Below the pieces are notes generated by a model. The model had not been told where the DNA came from. It made no database searches and was given only the letters and a program-made list of their open reading frames with translations. Positions 7,749-16,404 of a stretch of 64,000 nt of DNA are shown here, in pieces. The translations under genes were made by a program, and so were the position numbers. Origin of the DNA: Epilithonimonas sp042695135 (lineage in GTDB: Bacteria > Bacteroidota > Bacteroidia > Flavobacteriales > Weeksellaceae); contig NZ_CP170547.1 in the NCBI RefSeq assembly GCF_042695135.1, forward strand, positions 2,542,001-2,606,000. The letters are read 5' to 3'. Each line of letters opens with the position of its first letter. Within the stretch, counting starts at the first letter, position 1.

Positions 7749-8921
7749 ATGGATATAGATAATCTGCAAATACAGATCAAAACTTTTTTCGCACTGGAAG
7801 AGATTTTGGCAGAAGAAGTTAAAAAATTAGGCGGTAGAAATGTCGAAGTTAAGAACCGTGCCATCAATTGTGACGGCGATCTTGGCTTTCTTTACAAAAT
7901 CAATTATTCTTGCCGGACGGCTCTCAAAATACTTGTTCCGCTAGTGACTTTCAAAGCCTGGGACGAAAATAAATTCTATGATAAAATTTTCGCTTTTCCT
8001 TGGGAAGATTATATGGATGTTGACCAGAGTTTTGCCATCGATACGACCATCAATTCTGAAAGATTCACGCATTCTCAATTTATGATGCTGAAGATGAAAG
8101 ATGCGATTGCAGATTATTTTATGATGAAATACAGAAGACGTCCGAGCGTTGACAGCAAAAATCCTCAGATCAAATTCCATCTTCATATCGACAGAGAATT
8201 GGTAACGATTTCGCTTGACAGTTCCGGCGATGCGCTTTTCAAACGTGGTTACAGAAAAGAACAGACGGTTGCGCCGATTAATGAGGTTTTAGCTTCCGGA
8301 ATGCTGCATTTGGCAGGATGGGACGGAAAAGGAAATTTCTTGGATCCAATGTGTGGTTCCGGAACATTATTAATTGAAGCAGCTATGATCGCAATGGATC
8401 TTCCGGCGCAGACTTTTCGAAAAGGATTTGCCTTCCAAAACTGGAAAAATTATGACGCTGAATTATTCTCAACGATTAAAGAAGTACGATTGAATCGTGT
8501 AAGAGAATTTACTGGAAAAATTGTTGGTTACGATATCGATTCTGATGCATTGGATGCTGCAAGAACCAATATCGAATCTGCCGAAATGGAAGATATCATC
8601 ACACTAAGAAATAAAAACTTCTTCGAGTCTGAGAAAGATTTGTTTCCGCTATTAATAGTTTTCAATCCGCCTTATGATGAGAGGATCAGCATTAACGATG
8701 ATGATTTTTACAAGAAAATCGGTGATACTTTCAAGCAGCATTATCCAAACACTTTGGCTTGGTTGATCTCCGCACACCTTGACGCTCCGAAGAAAATTGG
8801 ATTGAGACCTTCCAGAAGAATTAAATTGTTCAACGGAAAATTGGAAACAAGATTCTTGCAATATGAAATGTATGATGGTTCGAAGAAAGGAAAATATATC
8901 AATAAGGAGGAGGAATCTTAA
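7749..8921 (+). CDS. THUMP-domain RNA methyltransferase
   Basis: This is a 390-residue RNA methyltransferase of the RlmL/TrmN-like group, expected to make N2-methylguanosine in rRNA or tRNA. The N-terminal third is a THUMP RNA-binding domain. The catalytic half carries LDPMCGSGTLLIEAAMIA (about residues 198-215, SAM-binding) and NPPYDERI (about 309, the NPPY motif of N-methyltransferases acting on base amino groups). In E. coli RlmL this domain is fused to RlmK; here it is stand-alone. The ATG is immediately preceded by a perfect -7 promoter box. Confidence 0.88.
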   Translation: MDIDNLQIQIKTFFALEEILAEEVKKLGGRNVEVKNRAINCDGDLGFLYKINYSCRTALKILVPLVTFKAWDENKFYDKIFAFPWEDYMDVDQSFAIDTTINSERFTHSQFMMLKMKDAIADYFMMKYRRRPSVDSKNPQIKFHLHIDRELVTISLDSSGDALFKRGYRKEQTVAPINEVLASGMLHLAGWDGKGNFLDPMCGSGTLLIEAAMIAMDLPAQTFRKGFAFQNWKNYDAELFSTIKEVRLNRVREFTGKIVGYDIDSDALDAARTNIESAEMEDIITLRNKNFFESEKDLFPLLIVFNPPYDERISINDDDFYKKIGDTFKQHYPNTLAWLISAHLDAPKKIGLRPSRRIKLFNGKLETRFLQYEMYDGSKKGKYINKEEES

Positions 8922-8946
8922 TTTATCCAGATCATTTTTAACATTT

Positions 8947-8996
8947 GTTTGTCATTCCGTAGGAATCTCAACAGTATAGATTCCTACGGAATGACA
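8947..8996. repeat. complete palindrome GTCATTCCGTAGGAATCT
   Basis: Two arms of about 20 bases (TTGTCATTCCGTAGGAATCT and its reverse complement) surround a 9-base loop. The arms are perfectly complementary. It lies between the RNA methyltransferase and the glycosyltransferase and may work as a transcript end. The same sequence, split, flanks the orphan gene at 2755-3183. Confidence 0.8.
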
Positions 8997-9070
8997 ATAT
9001 TATGCTTAATTAAAATAATGAATAGCTTTTAACTATTATTTTAGAATTTATCATTCAACATCTTTCCACA

Positions 9071-10069
9071 TTGAATCCAACAATCTCCATTATCATCGCC
9101 ATATTCAACAGAAAAGACGAATTGTTCGAGCTTCTCAATTCTCTGTCTCATCAAACCGACAAGGATTTTGAAGTAATCATTGTAGATGATGGTTCCAAGA
9201 TCGCACTTCTTCCAACCGTAGAATTATTTGAGAATCAACTTGATATCAAATTCTTCCGAAAAGATAATTCAGGTCCCGGACTTTCCAGAAATTACGGTGC
9301 GAAACGAGCAAAAAATGATTGGATTGTTTTCGTGGATTCCGACGTGATTGTTGAAACAGATTACATCGAAAATATCAAGAAAAATCTTACCGAAAATCCC
9401 TGCGATGCTTTTGGTGGTGCAGATAAGGCGCATAAAGGTTTCAACCTGATGCAGAAAGCCATCTCCTACTCTATGACTTCGGTTTTCACAACCGGCGGAA
9501 TTCGTGGTAAGAAAAGTGCAGTGACGAAATTCCAGCCGAGAAGTTTCAATATGGGCGTAAACAAAGAGATTTTCCTCTCCGTTGGCGGCTTCTCAGAAAT
9601 GCGGATTGGCGAAGATCCTGATTTGTCGATGACACTTTGGGAAAATGGCTACACGACGATGTTTTATGACAATATAGGCGTCTATCATAAACGGAGAACA
9701 GACTTTGGGAAATTCTCAAAACAAGTTTATGAATTCGGTTGTGCAAGACCGATTCTCAATCAAAGACATCCAAAATATGTCAAATTAACTTTTTGGTTTC
9801 CAAGTGTATTTTTATTGGGATATTTAGTGGGAATTATTCATTATTTTGTTTGGGAAAATGGATTGATTCTCGCTTTGTACGGACTTTACACATTTCTCGT
9901 TCTTTTTCACGCAATGATTGTGACTAGGAATATAAGCATTGCTTCGATGGCTGTCATTTCTACTTACATCCAAATGTTCTCTTACGGTTACGGTTTTCTG
10001 AAATCCTGGTTTCTCCTCAACATCCTGAAACAATCGCCTGAAGAAGCTTTTCCAAAACATTTTCATTGA
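9071..10069 (+). CDS. family 2 glycosyltransferase with C-terminal membrane helices
   Basis: This is a 332-residue inverting GT2-type enzyme. It opens with PTISIIIAIFNRKDELFELL and has VIIVDDGS for the nucleotide sugar and VFVDSDVI as the DXD-like metal site (about residue 91). GEDPDLSMTLW matches the ED motif used in catalysis. Two C-terminal hydrophobic stretches (about 239-262 and 264-285) anchor it to the membrane. The start is a TTG at 9071: no in-frame ATG lies upstream and GT2 proteins begin at this point. Donor and acceptor are unknown. It is a single gene. Confidence 0.82.
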   Translation: MNPTISIIIAIFNRKDELFELLNSLSHQTDKDFEVIIVDDGSKIALLPTVELFENQLDIKFFRKDNSGPGLSRNYGAKRAKNDWIVFVDSDVIVETDYIENIKKNLTENPCDAFGGADKAHKGFNLMQKAISYSMTSVFTTGGIRGKKSAVTKFQPRSFNMGVNKEIFLSVGGFSEMRIGEDPDLSMTLWENGYTTMFYDNIGVYHKRRTDFGKFSKQVYEFGCARPILNQRHPKYVKLTFWFPSVFLLGYLVGIIHYFVWENGLILALYGLYTFLVLFHAMIVTRNISIASMAVISTYIQMFSYGYGFLKSWFLLNILKQSPEEAFPKHFH

Positions 10070-10152
10070 TTTAATTAACATTTAATTATCAATTATAAAT
10101 CATTACGTGGAATATTTTTTGTAAATTTTGATAGAATTAAATCTATTAAACT

Positions 10153-11889
10153 ATGTCAAAAAATATTGCCGATCAATTTGTAGAGATCCTCGTGAAAACA
10201 GGAGTTAAACGTATATACGCTGTCACTGGTGACAGCCTTAATTTTTTAAATGATGCCATAAAACGTGAAGGCTCTATCAAATGGATCCACGTAAGACACG
10301 AGGAAGTTGGCGCTTTCGCCGCCGCTGCCGAAGCTGAATTGGAAGGTCTAGCTGTTTGCGCAGGAAGTTCTGGTCCGGGTCACGTTCATCTAATCAACGG
10401 ACTTTATGAAGCTAACAGAGGAAATGTTCCCGTTTTGGCAATCGCATCCACTTGCGAAAGTTCAGAATTCGGGACCTCTTATTTTCAGGAGACCAATACG
10501 ATCAAATTATTTGACGACTGTTCGGTTTATAATCAAATTGCAACAACGCCGGAACAAGCACCGCGAATGCTACAAGCTGCTTTACAGCACGCCATTTCCC
10601 AAAAAGGTGTGGCCGTTTTAGGAATGCCAGGCGATCTTTTCGAGGAAAAAGCTGTTGCCAATATAAGTTCCGATCTTGTCTTTAGAACCAATCCAAGAAT
10701 TATTCCTTCCGAAGAAGAAACAAACTGGATTGCCGATCATCTTAATTCAGGAAAAAAAGTAGCAATCTATTGCGGAATTGGCGCGTCAGAAGCTCATTCC
10801 CAAGTTATCGCTTTAGCTGAGAAATTAAAAGCACCGATTGGATATTCTTTTCGTGGGAAAATGGGAATCCAGTACAATAATCCTTATGAAGTTGGGATGA
10901 CGGGACTTTTAGGATTGCCGTCTGCCTTCAAAGCGATGCATGAAGCGGACATTATTTTACTTCTGGGAACAGATTTTCCTTATGTGAAATTTATGCCTGT
11001 TGATAAAGTAATCATTCAGATTGATGACAAGCCGGAACGTTTGGGCAGACGAGCACAGCTGACAAGAGGTTTTGCAGGAAAAATTAAAGATTCATTGATT
11101 CACCTTTTGCCTTTAATTAAAATTAATGATGACAGACACTTTCTTGATAAACAATTAGAGTTTTATCAGAAAGTAAAAGAAAACCTGCAATCTTACGTGG
11201 AAGACAAAGGAAAAGAAAGTCATATCTCACCGGAATTTGTGGCAGAAACATTAAATCTTAAAGCTAATAAAGACACCATATTCACTGTAGATACTGGAAT
11301 GTGCTGCGTTTGGGGTGCAAGATATCTGGAAGCAACCGGCGAGAGAAAATTGTTAGGATCCTTCAGTCACGGAACGATGGCGAATGCAATGCCAATGGCT
11401 ATCGGTGCACAATTGTCAAGTCCTGACAAACAAGTTATTGCGCTTTGCGGCGACGGCGGACTTTCTATGTTATTAGGTGATATCGCAACTATTAAACAAT
11501 ACGACTTACCAATTAAAATCATTGTTTTCAACAACCGATCTTTGGGAATGGTAAAACTGGAAATGGAAGTCAACGGAATCCCCGACAATGAAACTGATAT
11601 GATCAATCCGGATTTTGGATTGCTGGCTCAGGCTTTTGGCATCAAAGGAATCAATGTTACCGATCCTGAAAAAGTAGAAGAAGCGATTGATGATGCTTTA
11701 CAAACGAGAGGTCCGGTTTTAGTTAATATTTTTACCGATCCAAATGCGCTGGCAATGCCGCCAAAAGTTGGCTGGGATCAGATGAAAGGAATGGGAATTG
11801 CGATGACGAAAATGATGCTGGACGGGAATTTCAAAGAAGTTGCAGATACGATCTCAAGCAATTACAAACATATTAAAGAAGTTTTATAA
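10153..11889 (+). CDS. poxB: thiamine-pyrophosphate pyruvate oxidase/dehydrogenase (PoxB-like)
   Basis: It is expected to decarboxylate pyruvate to acetate and carbon dioxide, passing electrons through FAD to quinone at the membrane. The 578-residue length fits E. coli PoxB (572). The N-terminal part is strikingly PoxB-like: VTGDSLNFLN, RHEEVGAFAA with the catalytic Glu near 50, and AGSSGPGHVHLINGLY. The C-terminal half has the TPP motif GDGGLSMLLGD near 434 ending in FNNRS. Related acetolactate synthases usually differ in these stretches. It is followed by a strong terminator, so it is a single-gene unit. Confidence 0.83.
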   Translation: MSKNIADQFVEILVKTGVKRIYAVTGDSLNFLNDAIKREGSIKWIHVRHEEVGAFAAAAEAELEGLAVCAGSSGPGHVHLINGLYEANRGNVPVLAIASTCESSEFGTSYFQETNTIKLFDDCSVYNQIATTPEQAPRMLQAALQHAISQKGVAVLGMPGDLFEEKAVANISSDLVFRTNPRIIPSEEETNWIADHLNSGKKVAIYCGIGASEAHSQVIALAEKLKAPIGYSFRGKMGIQYNNPYEVGMTGLLGLPSAFKAMHEADIILLLGTDFPYVKFMPVDKVIIQIDDKPERLGRRAQLTRGFAGKIKDSLIHLLPLIKINDDRHFLDKQLEFYQKVKENLQSYVEDKGKESHISPEFVAETLNLKANKDTIFTVDTGMCCVWGARYLEATGERKLLGSFSHGTMANAMPMAIGAQLSSPDKQVIALCGDGGLSMLLGDIATIKQYDLPIKIIVFNNRSLGMVKLEMEVNGIPDNETDMINPDFGLLAQAFGIKGINVTDPEKVEEAIDDALQTRGPVLVNIFTDPNALAMPPKVGWDQMKGMGIAMTKMMLDGNFKEVADTISSNYKHIKEVL

Positions 11890-11895
11890 CGAACG

Positions 11896-11925
11896 AAAAG
11901 CCCAGTATTGAAATTGGGCTTTTTT
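11896..11925 (+). terminator. terminator after poxB-like gene
   Basis: AAAAGCCCA (11896-11904) pairs with TGGGCTTTT (from 11915) and is followed by a T run. It lies seven bases past the stop codon. Confidence 0.88.
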
Positions 11926-11949
11926 ATTTCATTAATAAAGTTAATCATA

Positions 11950-11978
11950 AAAAAAGCTTCACACAGGGTGAAGCTTTA
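11950..11978 (-). terminator. terminator for the minus-strand gene at 12012
   Basis: AAAGCTTCAC (11953-11962) pairs with GTGAAGCTTT (11968-11977). Read on the minus strand it is followed by a run of seven T. With the preceding terminator it forms a convergent pair. Confidence 0.85.
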
Positions 11979-12011
11979 GAAAATAATATATATAACCTTA
12001 GTTTCAAGAAA

Positions 12012-12602
12012 CTATTTCATTGAGATCATTCGGCTGAAACTGTCACCATCTTTTTCAACATTGATGATGTAAGTTTCAGAATTTTCTGGATTAAGATCAA
12101 AAGTAAGATCGATTAATCCGTCTTTAGCAACGTTATTTTTGCTGTAATACGTGTTGTTTGCTGTATCGTAGATAGAAACTTTTACATCACCTACAACATC
12201 TGACATTTTCAGTTTAACAATATTCTTGTTGATAGAGTATTCTGGTTTTGTAATAGCAGAAACCGGAGATTGATCTACAACAACCTGATTTTCATCCACT
12301 GTGATTTTATATTTCTCAATTTTAGCATCAGATTCAGCAACAAGGAAGTAAGTTCCGGCAGCCATATTGCTCATATTGTAAGACTTTTCTATTTTCTGAC
12401 TATTGATTTTTTCAGAGAATAATTCATTTTTGTCAGCTGTGTAAACGTATATTGAAACATTCTTAGCATTAGAAACTTCAAAAGTCAGAGTCTTCTGATT
12501 GACCTTTCCGATAGAAAGAGAAAAATCATTATCCTTTCCAAAAACATTTGCAGAGATAAATGTTAACACTGCAAGAAAACTAAATTTTATAAACTTTTTC
12601 AT
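12012..12602 (-). CDS. secreted protein with T9SS sorting-domain-like repeats
   Basis: This is a 196-residue exported protein with a clear signal peptide (MKKFIKFSFLAVLTFISANVFG). The mature part seems to hold two beta-sandwich copies of about 80 residues. Each runs from an N-terminal strand through KNVSIYVYTADKNEL or VKVSIYDTANNTYY to GTYFLVAESDAKI or ETYIINVEKDGDS. These resemble the C-terminal sorting domains of T9SS substrates, but here they have no cargo domain before them. Function is unknown. The gene is a monocistron with its own terminator. Confidence 0.7.
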   Translation of the reverse strand: MKKFIKFSFLAVLTFISANVFGKDNDFSLSIGKVNQKTLTFEVSNAKNVSIYVYTADKNELFSEKINSQKIEKSYNMSNMAAGTYFLVAESDAKIEKYKITVDENQVVVDQSPVSAITKPEYSINKNIVKLKMSDVVGDVKVSIYDTANNTYYSKNNVAKDGLIDLTFDLNPENSETYIINVEKDGDSFSRMISMK

Positions 12603-12731
12603 AATATTCCTTTTTGATTGTTTTACAATACAAATGTATAATTGATCTGATAGAATTAATACATTTGAATTTTCACAAATATGTTCTATATTAACATAAA
12701 CTAAATGTTAACTTAACAATAACAGACAATA

Positions 12732-12762
12732 TTGGACATATAAATTTGTTTTCGTATTTTTG
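12732..12762 (+). promoter_or_regulatory. promoter upstream of AraC-type regulator
   Basis: TTG (12732-12734), 20 bases of spacing, then TATTTTTG (12755-12762) matches the Bacteroidota -33/-7 pattern. A second perfect -7 box, TAAATTTG, lies at 12741-12748. The implied leader is about 85 bases. Confidence 0.55.
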
Positions 12763-12855
12763 TTATATGAAATCGCATCCGAATCAATATGTATCAGAAA
12801 AAAGATAATATTGAGCGATAACATTTGATCTTAAAAAAGTAAAATATTAACCCAA

Positions 12856-13728
12856 ATGAAACATCATAGCCCGGCATTCGAAGCGATAAAGCCCAATATT
12901 GGCAGTAGTTTCACGTGTCTTCATTTCCTGAAAAACGAAAATATAAAATCGCACGTCTGGCATTATCATCCGGAAATCGAATTGATATTTGTAGGTGGCG
13001 GATCCGGAAAACGACAAATTGGAAGCAATATCTCAAATTTCTCAAATGGCGATTTGATTCTAATTGGCAGCAATTTGCCTCATTGCGGACTGACAAATGA
13101 AAATACCAATAATGATTATGAAATTGTGATCCAGTTTTCAAAAAATTTTCTTGGAAACGGATTTTGGGAAGCACCGGAAATGCAAAGGATCTTTGCTATG
13201 CTGGAAACGGCGAAAAGCGGAATTGTATTTGGCGAAAAAGTAAAAAAAGCGTTGAAAAATAAAATCAGGACTTTGTCAGAATTATCTTATCTGGACAAGC
13301 TTCTTACATTTATCGAAATTCTTGATGAACTGGCTCACACCAAAGATTTCAAAATCCTGAATGCCGGAAAATACTATCTGCAAACGCAAAAAGAGGATAA
13401 TGACAGGATCAATCTGATCTTCAATTACGTGAAGGATAATTTTAAAAATCAGATCAGTCTGGAAGAAGTCGCAGGTTTGGCAACGATGACCGTTCCTTCA
13501 TTCTGCAGGTATTTTAAGAAGATCACAAACAAAACCTTCACGCAGTTTGTAAACGAATATAGAATCACACACTCCCTGAAACTTTTGGCAGAACAGCCGA
13601 TGAGCATTACAGACATCTGCTTTGAGAGCGGCTTCAACAACTTCAGTTATTTCAACAAAACTTTTAAAGAACATACACAGAAAAGTCCGTCGCAGTATCG
13701 CAAGGAGTTTAGTAATATTATGGCTTAA
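12856..13728 (+). CDS. AraC family regulator with cupin sensor domain
   Basis: This is a 290-residue transcription factor. The N-terminal cupin-like half (about residues 20-130) contains HVWHYHPEIELIFV and ISNFSNGDLILIGSNLPHCG, typical of sugar-sensing AraC proteins. The C-terminal half has two helix-turn-helix motifs: ISLEEVAGLATMTVPSFCRYF and then SITDICFESGFNNFSYFNKTFK. The ligand and targets are unknown. Sugar or polysaccharide control is the common job of this architecture, but no carbohydrate genes are adjacent. It converges with the aminotransferase gene, one base apart. Confidence 0.87.
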   Translation: MKHHSPAFEAIKPNIGSSFTCLHFLKNENIKSHVWHYHPEIELIFVGGGSGKRQIGSNISNFSNGDLILIGSNLPHCGLTNENTNNDYEIVIQFSKNFLGNGFWEAPEMQRIFAMLETAKSGIVFGEKVKKALKNKIRTLSELSYLDKLLTFIEILDELAHTKDFKILNAGKYYLQTQKEDNDRINLIFNYVKDNFKNQISLEEVAGLATMTVPSFCRYFKKITNKTFTQFVNEYRITHSLKLLAEQPMSITDICFESGFNNFSYFNKTFKEHTQKSPSQYRKEFSNIMA

Positions 13729-13729
13729 T

Positions 13730-14833
13730 TTAAGAAATCGCCTCAAAATAAACCTTCATCTCCTCCATGGTTCCCAAACTTATTCTAGTCCATTTTCCAT
13801 TTTGTTCATAAGTTTTTCCACCAAGGATTTTAGCATCTTTTAGCTTTTTGAAATAATTTTCTTTATAATTTTCTAATGAGAAATAAACAAAATTGGCAGC
13901 AGACGGAACGGTTTTGATTCCTCTTTTTTGGAATTCGGACATTGTAAAGTCTTTCACTTTCTGATTATTACCCAAAACTTTGGCGATAAATTCCTGATCT
14001 TCCATCGCAGCAATGGCACCGGCCATCGTCGTTACACTTATTTCCGCACCACTCCAGCTTTGCAGTTTCTTAAGGTTTTCAATCATTTTCGGATGACCAA
14101 TTGCGTAACCTAATCTTGCGCCGGCAAATCCGTAAAGTTTGGAAAACGTTCTTGTTACGACAAGATTTTTATAGGTATTGACCCAATTACTTAACGACTT
14201 TTGATTTGTAAACTCGATATAAGCTTCATCGACTAAAATTGTTATATTTTCTGGAACAGCTTTGATGAAAGATTCGATTTCCTGTCTTGATAAAAGATCG
14301 CCAGTCGGATTATTTGGATTGCAGATATAGATCAGTTTTGTATCTTTTCTGATTGAATTTTTCATCTTCTCAAGATCGATTCGCTTATGTTCGGTCAAAG
14401 GAACAACGGTTTTTGACATTCCGAGGAATTCAGCAATTGGTTCAAAGATCGTGAAAGACGGATCCGGAATGATGAAATGACCTTTGTCCAGGGAAACATA
14501 TTTTGTAATCAATTCCAGGAGATATGACGAGCCTGCAGAAACCAAAAGATTCTCCTGCTTCAATTGATTTTTCTCTGCCAGTTTTGAACACAAAATATCT
14601 GCAAATTTAAAATCATACATTGATGATAAACTGAGATTTTCTTTCATTGCTTCCAAGGCTTTTGGCGAAACACCAAACGGATTCTCATTGAAACAAAGCC
14701 GGATGGTTTTGTCATCATTTTTCAGTTCAGAAAAATTCGGGGTATTTTTCGCAAAAAATTCAAGTGGAGAAAGTGTGAGTGCTGCACTTCCCAGGAAAGC
14801 TGTTTTGAGCCAGTCTCGTCTGTTGATTGACAT
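13730..14833 (-). CDS. Tat-exported aminotransferase, HisC-like
   Basis: This is a 367-residue pyridoxal-phosphate fold-type I aminotransferase most like histidinol-phosphate aminotransferase. The PLP lysine is in TRTFSKLYGFAGARLGY (about residue 230), with IYICNPNNPTGD and ILVDEAYIEF upstream. Unusually, it starts MSINRRDWLKTAFLGSAALT, a twin-arginine signal with a hydrophobic stretch, so the enzyme is probably folded and exported. A cytoplasmic role in histidine synthesis is therefore unlikely, and no his genes are near. The physiological substrate is unknown. Confidence 0.83.
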   Translation of the reverse strand: MSINRRDWLKTAFLGSAALTLSPLEFFAKNTPNFSELKNDDKTIRLCFNENPFGVSPKALEAMKENLSLSSMYDFKFADILCSKLAEKNQLKQENLLVSAGSSYLLELITKYVSLDKGHFIIPDPSFTIFEPIAEFLGMSKTVVPLTEHKRIDLEKMKNSIRKDTKLIYICNPNNPTGDLLSRQEIESFIKAVPENITILVDEAYIEFTNQKSLSNWVNTYKNLVVTRTFSKLYGFAGARLGYAIGHPKMIENLKKLQSWSGAEISVTTMAGAIAAMEDQEFIAKVLGNNQKVKDFTMSEFQKRGIKTVPSAANFVYFSLENYKENYFKKLKDAKILGGKTYEQNGKWTRISLGTMEEMKVYFEAIS

Positions 14834-14984
14834 TGTTTAGGATTTATTTCAATAAAAATAATGATTTTCTAATTAACTCATCAATTGAAGTTATCTGAAT
14901 ATAAATAATTAGAGAAGTTGTTCCAATTATTGCCAATCAAATATTTTTTTTGGTAAGTTTACTTGATTGGAAATATTATTTAAA

Positions 14985-15494
14985 ATGAAAACTATAAAAA
15001 CTCTTCTTATACTATCATCATTATTCTTTCTAAATTATATTTGTGCTCAGCAAATTGAAATTACAGAAAAGAATATTATTAACGTCTTTAAAAAAACAAT
15101 AGATCAGGAAAGTAGAACGAAAATAAGAACATTTTCAAATCCTTGGACATCAGATAATAGTAGTGATATTTATTTTAAATCTGATACTATAACATTTACA
15201 AATTCAAAAAACAATAATTTCTGTAAGGATATTAACTGGACATTTTATAGAAAGAATAAGTTTATCAGAACTTTTGGAAATCATTGTGAGGAACCACCGA
15301 CATATTCAGCAACTAAAATCATAGATTATTTTGAAATAAAATTCAGAGAAATTGGAGAAAAAAAATATTTAGAACTTTACAATCAAGAAAAACTGATTGA
15401 GAAATTTGAAATTATTTCTTTAGAAACAACTCAATCATTATCATATAAAAATGTCATAACTTATAGTTTAAAGCTTAGGCGAGAAAATATTTGA
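14985..15494 (+). CDS. secreted protein, unknown function
   Basis: I do not recognise this 169-residue protein. I start it at the ATG at 14985, where MKTIKTLLILSSLFFLNYIC leads directly into a signal peptide ending near CAQ. A longer TTG start at 14967 is less likely. The mature part is strongly A+T-coded, rich in Asn and Lys, and mostly predicted beta strand, with cysteines at NNFCKDINW and NHCEEP that might form a disulfide. It ends 10 bases from the convergent purU stop. It is a possible lineage-specific gene. Confidence 0.6.
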   Translation: MKTIKTLLILSSLFFLNYICAQQIEITEKNIINVFKKTIDQESRTKIRTFSNPWTSDNSSDIYFKSDTITFTNSKNNNFCKDINWTFYRKNKFIRTFGNHCEEPPTYSATKIIDYFEIKFREIGEKKYLELYNQEKLIEKFEIISLETTQSLSYKNVITYSLKLRRENI

Positions 15495-15504
15495 AGACTA
15501 AATA

Positions 15505-16338
15505 TCACTCAAAGATAATTGTCTTATTCCCGTCAATAAAAACTTTATCCTCAAAAACTAATTTTAAAGCATTTGAAAGGACATTTTTCTCCACATCTCT
15601 TCCGAGTTTTGCCAGATCTTTTGCCGTTTTGGAATGCGTGACTTTGATAATATCCTGATAAATAATCGGACCTTCATCCAGATCATTTGTTACAAAATGT
15701 GCCGTTGCACCGATGATTTTCACACCTCTTTCAAAAGCCTGTTTGTAAGGATTTGCGCCGATAAAAGCCGGCAAAAAAGAATGATGGATGTTAATGATTT
15801 TCCCTTTAAAATCTTTAATAAATCCAGGCGTCAAAATTCTCATAAACTTGGCGAGAACCAAATAATCAAACTCGTAATTTTTAAGCGTTTCTTTAATCTG
15901 ATTTTCGTGGTCTTCTCTTGTGGTATTTTCCGCAGAAATATAATGAAACGGAATATCGAATTTTTCAGTCAGATCTCTCAGAATTTCGTAATTCCCGACA
16001 ACTGCGAGAATATTAAAATTCAGATCTTTAAATTGATTTCTAATCAACAGATCTGATAAACAATGGTGTTCTTTGGTGACAAAAACAACCACATCTTTCG
16101 GTTTGCTATTACTTAATTCTATTTCGCAATCACCCAATTGATCTTTGAGCTGGGCGATCACTTTTTGAGGATCTGCAATTCCGGCAACTTCGGTTCTCAT
16201 AAAGAATAAAGCCTTTTCGCTGTCCACAAACTCGTCATTCTTGATGATGTTGAGACCGTTTTCCAAAAGCACTTCTGAGATTCTGTAAACCAAACCTTTT
16301 TCGTCTGTGCAGGTGATTTTAAAAGTAAAGTTTGTCAT
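15505..16338 (-). CDS. purU: formyltetrahydrofolate deformylase
   Basis: It hydrolyses 10-formyltetrahydrofolate to formate and tetrahydrofolate, balancing one-carbon pools and feeding formate to purine synthesis. An N-terminal ACT domain (about residues 1-80; FTFKITCTDEKGLVYRISEV) is followed by the formyltransferase fold. The active-site run is NIHHSFLPAFIGANPYKQA near 185, then GATAHFVTNDLDEGPIIYQ. The 277-residue length is normal. It lies downstream of typA, but a strong hairpin separates the two, so independent transcription is likely. Confidence 0.92.
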   Translation of the reverse strand: MTNFTFKITCTDEKGLVYRISEVLLENGLNIIKNDEFVDSEKALFFMRTEVAGIADPQKVIAQLKDQLGDCEIELSNSKPKDVVVFVTKEHHCLSDLLIRNQFKDLNFNILAVVGNYEILRDLTEKFDIPFHYISAENTTREDHENQIKETLKNYEFDYLVLAKFMRILTPGFIKDFKGKIINIHHSFLPAFIGANPYKQAFERGVKIIGATAHFVTNDLDEGPIIYQDIIKVTHSKTAKDLAKLGRDVEKNVLSNALKLVFEDKVFIDGNKTIIFE

Positions 16339-16365
16339 TTGTTTTTTTTCAAATTTAGAAATAAA

Positions 16366-16389
16366 AAAGTCCTCAGTGATGAGGACTTT
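16366..16389 (-). terminator. terminator after typA
   Basis: AAAGTCCTCA (16366-16375) pairs with TGAGGACTTT (16380-16389) around a 4-base loop. On the minus strand it runs into six T. It sits between typA and purU. Confidence 0.88.
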
Positions 16390-16404
16390 AAAAATTTATC
16401 TGGA

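Noticed and set aside
10153..11889. acetolactate synthase large subunit
   Set aside because: The N-terminal motifs and length fit PoxB better and no small subunit or ilv genes are adjacent.
13730..14833. cytoplasmic histidine biosynthesis HisC
   Set aside because: The twin-arginine signal and absence of other his genes argue against it.
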